Below, piece after piece: positions 44,833 to 53,200 of a stretch of 64,000 nucleotides of DNA. This DNA is from Apostichopus japonicus (taxonomy: Eukaryota; Echinodermata; Holothuroidea; Aspidochirotida; Stichopodidae), in the NCBI RefSeq assembly GCF_037975245.1, contig NC_092583.1, positions 8,765,764-8,829,763 on the forward strand. Reading direction: 5' to 3'. The position numbers and the translations under genes are program-made. How positions within the stretch are numbered: position 1 is the stretch's first letter; every line of letters begins with the position of its first letter. Under the pieces are notes generated by a model. It was not told where the DNA came from, did not search any database, and worked only from the letters and a program-made list of their open reading frames with translations.

Positions 44833-45852
44833 CATAGGCGTACGAGGCGGGGGCAGGGGGGAGGCAGATTGCCCCCCAAACTTCCAGAGGACAAGAAATT
44901 CGGGCAAAAGTCCTGAAAAATTCGGGCAGCCTAAGAGGAGAAAAAAAAATATATATAAATATGTAGTAGCTTGTCCGAATCTTTTCCGTATTTTTGCCCG
45001 AAAATTCCGTGGAGAGCGTTCTGTGTTATTTGGTTTGTGACATTAATATTAATATAGGCCTAATGATTTTCTTAATTTAGCTTCATGATGCCCGAATTTT
45101 TCCGTGTAACACCACCGTAAGCGCATCTCATCTGGGATACCAAGCTTTTTGCACTATCGCCCAAAATTGTTAACAGGGAACGCCGCTCACAATCGTGGTG
45201 ACAAGCATGCAAGGAGATTAGCAGTCTCTGAAATGAAAAAAACCCCGCAGTAAACATTTTTTTCCTTCTAACTAGTCAACTGTATATCTGGACATCCCAG
45301 ACATGAGTGTATATAAGAAACATTTTCTTTTTCATGGATGGGGGGGGGGGGGGGGGAGTGCCTACAAGCCTAAAAGTACAGGTTTATCATATTCTTTGTT
45401 ATTTTTTATACTTTTTTGTGAGACAAATTGCAGTCTCACCCGACACAGCGACATTTTTATCCCGCCTACGTGTTGTTGAACAATGTATGTTTTTTCTGGG
45501 GGTAGCTGAGTACTGTGTTAAAATAATAAATACCGTAACTAAATAGGAGTTGAAAAATATTCTAGTTTTCCCCGTCAAAGTGATGTTTACCATCTTTTCT
45601 CCTTCTAATTTACCAAATTTTTTGGGAGGTGTAAATTTCTAAAAGTGAGATTATAAAATATAGAATGTTTAGATGCAACTTGCAAGGCCTCAGAAGTGCC
45701 ATTTCCGGCAATCTGAGAGGCATATTTTGCCAAAAAAATTCTTGTACGCTACGCGCCAACAGATGGTGGCGCTCCGCTTAAATAGTGTCACGGGAAATTT
45801 CGGGCTCAAAACTTTCTGCCCCCCCCAACCGAAATGGTCCCGTACGCCTATG
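44833..45852 (+). mobile_element. hAT-like element, 1020 bp, inside family C copy 3
   Basis: Termini CATAGGCGTACG and CGTACGCCTATG are perfect inverted repeats, with identical duplications TGCGTATA at 44825-44832 and 45853-45860. Intact family C copy 2 has this sequence once (TGCGTATACACATCACTCC). A reversed family A core is inside at 45690-45790. A G-run is at 45340-45357. Confidence 0.9.
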
Positions 45853-46227
45853 TGCGTATACACATCACTCCATCAACGCCCCCCACCACCCTCAAGGAAA
45901 AAATGCATACTAGCACTGCAATATCCAATGTGCAAATTGGGAAACAAGGAACAAGTTTTCTTTCGAGACAAAATGAGGTGAAATCTTTATAAAGTCCCTG
46001 CACACGCGATCGATACATGCATGAAAGCAAATGAAATATGTCAAAATACGAAACAATGGGGTAGGTTATGGGATATTAAAACTATACTCATTATTCATAG
46101 TAGGCTATAAATGGCGTCTGTTTATTAAAAAGTCACAATGTAATATAGCAATGCATTGTTGGAAATGCATTAGAATTTTTTTTTTGAAATTGAATATGCA
46201 TCATGGCACTCACCAGAATGTTAGAAG

Positions 46228-46618
46228 CAGTTGCGGAGCTAGGGGTATTGATTAGGGTGTCGAGAATGGTCTGCATGGGCGCTTTCGACACATATCTAAG
46301 CGGAGCGCCACCACAGGTTGGCGCGGAGCGTACAGACACTTTTTGAGTAAAGATACTCCCTAGATCGCCGGAAATGACCCTTTCCGGGCCTTGCTAATTT
46401 GCAGATAAACGAAGAATAAATAGGTGTCATCGCCATTTTGTCAGAAAATTACACCTACAAAACGTGACAAATGTCAATAGGTAGATGAGAGCGCAATAAA
46501 AAAGTCAATAATCGCGAATAAGTAAAAAGTGGCAAAAAGCCGAAAAGGGCACAAGCAGTCCATTTGAGTCCGTCAGGGGGGCACCCGCACCCCTGACTGT
46601 ATGGACGCTCCGCCACTG
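46228..46618 (+). mobile_element. hAT-like element, family E (391 bp), inside family C copy 3
   Basis: Left CAGTTGCGGAGCTAGGGG, right TGGACGCTCCGCCACTG; flanks GTTAGAAG (46220-46227) and GTTACAAG (46619-46626), seven of eight. Nearly the same text as 48816-49221 and the reverse of 24385-24692. Confidence 0.88.
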
Positions 46619-47373
46619 GTTACAAGCCTTGTGGTAGTAAACATATAAAACTTCCCGAAATATTTCATTCGACGTGGGTTTCGCTTTGTAAACTCTTTAG
46701 CGATGTCCCGTATAACTAATCCGTCCGTTCTTACTTTATGGACATCAAGCATTAGCATATTATTATACCGTTTTTCACCAATTGTGCTTCGCAAGTATGT
46801 CTTTGTCCGGCGTTGTACGGAGAAGGATCTCACTCCGGAGGCTGCGCTCATTGGTGCCAGTAGGTATACGTGTATTATGCAGAGAACATTCGGAAATGCC
46901 AGGCGAATGTCATTGTGGTCAGACAGGAGAGATACTTACAATTTTTTCCAATCGAAATAGCTTTGAGTTTGACCCACAGTAATTCATTAATAGTTCTAAA
47001 TTAGGATTAGATCGCTGACCTAATAAGGTGATCAAGATTACAATTTTTATGTAGAAAAATGGGCACATTTTTTAACCTGAGGAAAAGTGGGGGGGGGGGG
47101 GGGGCACGTGCCCCCTGTGCCCCCCGGTTTCGCCGCCCTTGATAGAGGTGACTTACATTTTGTTTAAGTAACATAGGCAGAATTCGTAACTTTTTAGATA
47201 GTGAAACTTTTCACGAAATAAAATATTCCATCCATCTGCTTGTGGATGGAATATTAAGACCTAGACGCTGCGGAGAAGTAATACGTTCTCTTGCCCTTGT
47301 CAATGCGTTTTCGGCTGTAGCTCCAACCACTTGTAGTGTATTTGCCATGGCTTTATTTTGGTAATGGTATTCG

Positions 47374-47726
47374 CAGTTGCGTAGGAAGGTACTTTTGAGT
47401 GGGGGGGGGGGGGGCTGAAGACTGATGGCCGGCCTGGGGAGGGGGTGTCCCCCTCCCCTTTGGAATTTTTTTGCATTTCCAGGTGGCCTCAGATGCAATT
47501 TGGTGCAATATAGCACACTTCAACTCCCACTCCATTTTGTAAAGAATTTTGCATTTTCACCTGGCCTTAAATGCAATTTGGTGCTCCAAATGAGATTTTT
47601 TTCTCATTTGGAAATGAAAAAGGGGTTTTCTGACTTGCGGAGCGGGGGGGGGGGGGGGCGGAATGATACTTCCGCCCCCCATATTTTTCACTGGGGGGCG
47701 GAAGCCCTCCGGTTCCTACGCCCTTG
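47374..47726 (+). mobile_element. hAT-like element, family B, copy 2 (353 bp)
   Basis: Left CAGTTGCGTAGGAAGG, right CCGGTTCCTACGCCCTTG, identical duplications GGTATTCG at 47366-47373 and 47727-47734. G-runs at 47401-47414 and 47645-47658. It sits in the foldback interior, right of family C copy 3. Confidence 0.92.
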
Positions 47727-47929
47727 GGTATTCGTCAGGTACAGGTCAGGTACGTACGTACACACCTTGCACGGATGTTAAGTGCTAGCTGGATCCCGAT
47801 GGACATCCGATATTCATTGTGCATATATCGACACCACGTACGTACGTACACGTATCGCGGTAAGCTGTTTGTAATGGCGCGCAAAGGCATGGGCAAAGTT
47901 TGACGTTAAAGGTACTAGCCAATCACGTT

Positions 47930-48295
47930 CCACTTAAGTGGAATAGACTAGCCAATCACATTCCACTTAAGTGAAATAGACTATCCAATCACATTTCACT
48001 GAAGTGAAATAGAATTCTACTTAAGTGAAATACAATTTCACTTAAGTGAAATAGACAGGACATTCCACTTAAGTGGAATTGTATAGAATGCAATTCAACT
48101 TAAGTGAAATAGAATTTAGCTTAAGTAAAATGCAGTGACAAGTTGATGAATTCAGCTTAAGTAAAATACAATTAAGCTTAAGTGGAATGGTATTCCACTT
48201 AAGTGAAATAGAATTCCACTTAAGTTAAATAGTATTCTGCTTGAGTGAAATTGAATGCCACTTAAGTGAAATGTATTCGACTTAAGTCGAATTGC
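47930..48295. repeat. Right arm: CACTTAAGTG palindrome array
   Basis: The counterpart of the left arm, with CACTTAAGTG sites in TTCCACTTAAGTGGAAT contexts. The inner part starts with a 29-30 bp subrepeat (GACTAGCCAATCACATTCCA type, three copies at 47935-48000). Confidence 0.92.
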
Positions 48296-48494
48296 GAGGT
48301 AAATGTTAAAACGGCTTGCCATAAAACCGCGTGCGGCCACCTGAAAAAGTTAACTTTCTGTTGCTTGCAAGTGACGTTTTGTTCGTGTCGCTACAAAATT
48401 CAGACAGTAATGAAACTTGATACCTTGTTATCTTTAGCTGGACCTGAGATGTCCATCGCTGTATCGTTTGTATACTGTGCTGTGGGTATTGACC

Positions 48495-49587
48495 CAGGCG
48501 CGGCGGAACGGAAAAATTATTGGGGGGGGGGGGCTAATGTGTGGAGACTATCTAAGCGGAGCGCCACCATCGGTTGGCGCGGAGCGTACAAGAAAATTTT
48601 GGGTTTTTTCAAACCCCCAGATGGCCGGAAACGGCACTTCCCGAGTGTTTTATGCTGCGAATACCTGGCCCTAAAATATGTGTCTCAAGTCTGCAATTTC
48701 TCAGATTGCACGTTAAGTCTGTAAAAACATTGTAATTTGTATATTCGATGGTGTTTTAAGAGAGTTGCTATTACTTTTAGTGTACTCGCAAAGACGTTTT
48801 TGAGTGTAGTAAGGGCAGTGGCGGGGCTAGGGGTATTGGTCGGGGGGGGGGGGCAAGAATGGTCTGTAGGGGCGCTTTCGACACTATCTAAGCGGAGCGC
48901 CACCACAGGTTGGCGCGGAGCGTACAGAAAACTTTTGAGTAAAGATACTCCCGAGATTGCAGGAAATGACCCTTTCCGGGGCCTTGCTAATTTGCAGATA
49001 AACGGAGAATAAATAGGTGTCGTCGCCATTTTGTCGGAAAATACACCGACAGAATATGACAAATGTCAATAGGTATATGAGAGCGCAATAAAATAGTCAA
49101 AAATCGCGAATAAGTAAAAAGTAGTGAAAAGCTGAAAAGGGCGCCAGCAGTCCATTTGAGTCCGTCAGGGGGGGGGGGGGCATCCGCCCCTGACTGTATA
49201 TATGGACGCTCGATCCGCCACTAAGTAAGGGGATGTTGGAGAACTGGCTGAAATGAGGCAAGTCATTGGCCTAAGACGAAGTTGTGTTACGCTCACCGGT
49301 ACTCACACTCACTGCTTCCACTTTTCACGGGGCGTGAAGACGCGGTTGGGGTGACAATGTGGTCTATAGCCAAGGGACGGGCCGAGGGTCCCCCAGCAAT
49401 TACTTAAATTATTACACCTATAGAGTATACGTGTGCATCGGACAGATCGACAAGTATGCATTGAAAAATGGGCAGATGTACGTTTCGGAGCCTTGGTAAA
49501 TATTGGGGGGCTTATCATGCATTTGCCCCCTCAACTTTTTTATTGGGGGGCTGAGCCCCCCAAGCCCCCCCGGTTCCGCCGCCACTG
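48495..49587 (+). mobile_element. hAT-like element, family A, complete (1093 bp with insert)
   Basis: Termini CAGGCGCGGCGGAAC and GTTCCGCCGCCACTG are inverted repeats; TATTGACC duplications at 48487-48494 and 49588-49595 are identical, and intact MITE copies have that sequence once. Carries the family A core (48548-48720). Removing the 406-bp nested element leaves about 680 bp. Confidence 0.92.
48816..49221 (+). mobile_element. hAT-like element, family E (406 bp), inside family A copy
   Basis: Left CAGTGGCGGGGCTAGGGG, right GGACGCTCGATCCGCCACTA; identical duplications AGTAAGGG at 48808-48815 and 49222-49229. A G-run of 12 lies near the left end and another near the right. Confidence 0.92.
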
Positions 49588-49769
49588 TATTGACCGCAGC
49601 TGTATGTACTGACTGTACACTAGTGTATAATTACCGAGGGTAGCAAGCTGTGTGTGTATTTTCTGGGATCGATGGTGGTGTTTAACACTTCTGTTACACC
49701 TTATTCGAAACTAGGTCAAATTTACCGGCATTAGACGTTTCTTTTTGCGCGAGTCTTCACATCCTTTAA

Positions 49770-50244
49770 ATTAAAGACGATCAGTAAACGTTTAGACCTA
49801 AGCCTACTTCCCAGGAGCTTGCTTGAGAGCTGAGCCACGACCCACCACAATCGATGCTCACTTGATATGAACATTTAGCATAAAATCCAGTAATATAATA
49901 CTGCTTGTTTTCTACTATTCTTACTGATTACAAGCGTAATATACAGCAAAAAAAATCCGCGTGGTACACTGTGTGCAATAGGTTAGAAAGGATCAATGAA
50001 ACCCATCGAAAAATATTTGCGTCCAAAGTTTGGGTCGCACGTCATAGTTGAGGAATACAGTTATTATAAATTAGGTTGCGCCCTCTACGTTGTAACGGCG
50101 TGAGTGCGTGTCACTTCGTTCTATCCATTTTCAAAACATGACATTTGGATTGTCAAACGTACAGCTACAGCTGTATAAACACTCTGTGAGCAACAACCGG
50201 CAAGCGGCGGACTCTGCGGTATTCAAATTTCATCGAATTTCAAA
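49770..50244 (+). promoter_or_regulatory. Probable promoter and 5' leader of the SHFL-like gene
   Basis: 475 bp of apparently single-copy DNA between the nested-transposon block and the start codon. No TATA box is evident close to the start. Possible regulatory consequences of the adjacent transposon block are untested. Confidence 0.35.
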
Positions 50245-50259
50245 ATGAGTGAAGAACAT
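50245..50259 (+). CDS. SHFL: SHFL-like exon 1 (start codon, tentative)
   Basis: ATGAGTGAAGAACAT, then GTACGA as a phase-0 donor that joins in frame to exon 2. The nearby GAG|GTTTTG donor would give the wrong phase. MSEE resembles the MSQE start of the vertebrate protein. Another small exon could be missing between this and exon 2. Confidence 0.5.
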
Positions 50260-53200
50260 GTACGAGGTTTTGCTTTAATTTAACTTATGACTCATTTATT
50301 TTACCTGACGTAACACTGTATAAGGTTGTTAAGCTGTAATTATTTAGAAATATGTAAGCTAATATCAATCCTTGATCTAGTTTGTTGTCTACCTTAGGCC
50401 AAGTTGAGATCCATAAGTACACACATTGAACATATGTTACATGTTAGGCAATTCGTTGTAGGTGTAACAGTAGCAGTAGCACTATAAACTACTAGAGGTG
50501 GCCCCTGGACAATTATCTTGCAGGATTATGATTAGGCTACAACTTAATAATATCATGTTTACTCTGGAAGTATATGAAGCCCTGCAAATTTCAACTGGAA
50601 GTGAAAATTATATCATGAAATGGGTCTTTCTGCCTGAAAGTGCTGTAAATTTCCTTGAACATGAAGAAACTGAACTTTTTATGCCAAGTACAAAGTGCAA
50701 TACATTGATAGTATATAAGTGAAATATTCAGTGTTGTTTTATTCTCAGACTTCCCTGGTTACAGCAACCTTACACTTGGCACTGCACAGTTGTTTAATTT
50801 GTTTCCAAATTTGTATATGAGAAATGCCTACAGGTCAAACATGTGTCCATGCTGAGTGGATGTATTAATGCCCTACAGTGTGAAAGGAGATTTGCTGTCA
50901 AAATGGGTGTTACCTTGCACAGAAAATTGTAGGGCAAATGTTGGATATAAATTGGAATCTCACGATGCAGTTAGCATCTTATGTGCAGAGGTTTGTTTTC
51001 CTCCCAAACAAGATGGCACACATTGTTCAAGATGTAACATCGAGAGGCTGTATCATGTGGTTTTGTCTTTTTGAAAGATCATATAAGCCACGTTATGCTT
51101 AGAAATTACCATGAAATCAATATTTTAGAGGAAGATGGTGCATTGCTTTTAAAGGTCTGTACTGTATCAGAAATGAAACATGAAAAATTGGTTATAATTC
51201 CAATTTCACAAATTTCCCTTTTTATTGTTGACTAAAGTTTGTATGAAAGGTCCAAACTGTACCATTATAATACTGTCATTTTCCTTTCACTTCCAACAGA
51301 CACTTTACATCTCAGAAGAGAGTTTACTAGGGAGGTTTAAAACAGATGAACCAGTGTGCAATAATAGAAGGGTAGGATGTGATCTTTTCATTTATACTTT
51401 CAAGGAAATTATAATTTCATTTGAAATAAGTATTGTAAACGTCAGAATTTAAGCCAAAAATTTATCAATATGAAGAACGGAGTGTAACGATCATGCTAAT
51501 GAGCATTGTAACAAGATTGTGCAACATTTTCTTGTGTGGGGAGGGGTCTTAACGACTAGAATAAAATCAGTGGGGATTAACACCCCCTGCCCCCCAAAAT
51601 GATATGTGAACAGTACATACATGTATAACGTGTTTGTGCGGCACAACCTTAACAGTCGAAAGTTCAACATTGTTTCGAAAGTTGCAAAATGTAGAATCCT
51701 TTTGCATCAAAGCACCCACCCATTTTACCCAAGAAAGACAAAGAATTGCAGTCATATTGCCATAAAATGACCGTGTAAAAAAAAAGGAACATTCTTCAAC
51801 CTGTCATTTCTGTGGAATCATGTGTCATACAATCATGACCAGTCATAACTGATTTTTTTTCTCTGTATGTCTCCCTGTAGATTTATTCTGTTTCCAAAGC
51901 AATAGAACGTGAGGAGAATGATTCTGTGTCCATCACATTTGAAATAACTGCCAATGGCACGGTCCGCTGCAGCTTCAGGGGGACGCTATCGAGGATAAAC
52001 CGAGCAAGATCACTAATGGAGTATCGACTAACTGGGGTAAGCTTTCTGTCAGAAGAGTTACACGACAAAATGCAGATCATATGGCAACGATAGCGTCAGC
52101 GTAGACTCTCGTATGATGCAAGTACAGGGAGTAACTTACCCAGTATTAAATGTTTAGAGAATACTGTATGTACAGAGAGTAACTTGCCTAGTATTAAATG
52201 TATAGAGAATGTGTACAGAGAGTAACTTACCCCAGTATTAAATGTATCTAGAGAATATGTACAGAGAGTAACTTACCCCAGTATTAGATGTATCTAGAGA
52301 ATATGGCAATTTGCTATGTAAGTGAATAGACAGTTGAATTTTTGTACTTACTCATGGACAATGTAGTATATTATAATGAGCCAAGATTCAGAGCCTATCA
52401 AACTGGTATATTTATCAACATTTAAACTCTAAAATTACTCCATGAGGTACAGTATATGGTGGCCAATACAAATGTTGCAATGAACAGACTGCAGGTGCTA
52501 TCGATATTTCTAACAGGTTTTCAAAAGGATTTTTAAATTCTGTTTTGACGTTGAGAAGACAGTATTAGAAGAATAGACAATACAAGACAATAGACAATAC
52601 AGAAGACAATACAAGAAGACAACAGACAATAGACAATACAGAAGAATAGACAATACAAAAAGACAATACAAGACAATAGACAATACAGAAGAATAGACAA
52701 TACAAGTTAAGACAAGACAATGTATCTATTGTTGAGCGTGTGAGGCAATATTTCATGGCAAGAAGAGATTATCGCCACAACTGTGACCAGCTGCTCTAAT
52801 GTTTGTTTCCAGTCATCAAAGCAATTCCACTCTAAATGATTAATGACTTTATTTGTAATGTTTACTTCAGCACATTATTAACTTGTTGCATAATACTCTA
52901 CTCTTTACAGAAATGACATATGATTTTAACATAGTTTCTATAATCTGGCCTTAAAAACTGAAAATATATCAATTTTGTGTCATTCCTAGACGTTGAATCG
53001 TTACCTGTTGGTTGTATTATCTTTTCAGTTTTTGTATCGGTGTTTAGATAGTGATGGTAGTTCCTTGGAATGCCATCACAAATGAAATATAATAAATATC
53101 CTGGCTCTTTATGTTAGCAAACAGTTCAGTCAGTTCTGTTCTCAAACCCTGTTGTTGCTTCAGTGCCTTATGTATGTATGTATTTTAGATCTTCCTGCAA

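Larger units (their letters stand above)
44695..47141 (+). mobile_element. hAT-like element, family C, copy 3, itself interrupted
   Basis: Left CAAGGGCGGCGGAAGC, right GGTTTCGCCGCCCTTG; duplications ATAGAGGC (44687-44694) and ATAGAGGT (47142-47149). The interior matches 1513-2279 once two inserts are removed (44833-45852 and 46228-46618): for example ACTAGCACTGCAATATC and CTGCACACGCGATCGATACA. It lies inside the foldback element. Confidence 0.88.
43960..48322. mobile_element. 4.4-kb foldback element with CACTTAAGTG arms
   Basis: Ends ATGGCAAGCCGTTTTTACAT and AAATGTTAAAACGGCTTGCCAT are inverted. Each end continues into an arm (43980-44455; 47930-48295) made of many spaced copies of the palindrome CACTTAAGTG in contexts such as ATTTCACTTAAGTGGAAT. 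The direct repeat AAAACC on both sides matches the CAAACC seen once in intact MITEs, consistent with a target duplication of about 6-8 bp. The interior holds later insertions; no transposase is recognised. Superfamily uncertain (foldback/Mutator-like layout). Confidence 0.85.
43933..49765 (+). mobile_element. TTAA-flanked MITE, copy 4, split by nested insertions
   Basis: The left 27 bases (43933-43959, AGACATTGAAGACTCGCCC) and right part (48323-48494 plus 49588-49765, ending GCGCGAGTCTTCACATCCT) together make one MITE of the family at 17683. TTAA flanks at 43929-43932 and 49766-49769. Its body is interrupted by the foldback element 43960-48322 and by the hAT-like element 48495-49587. Confidence 0.85.

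Noticed and set aside
50498-51074. Two frames of 72-74 codons in SHFL-like intron 1
   Set aside because: No family match and no suitable splice sites in phase with exons 1 and 2.
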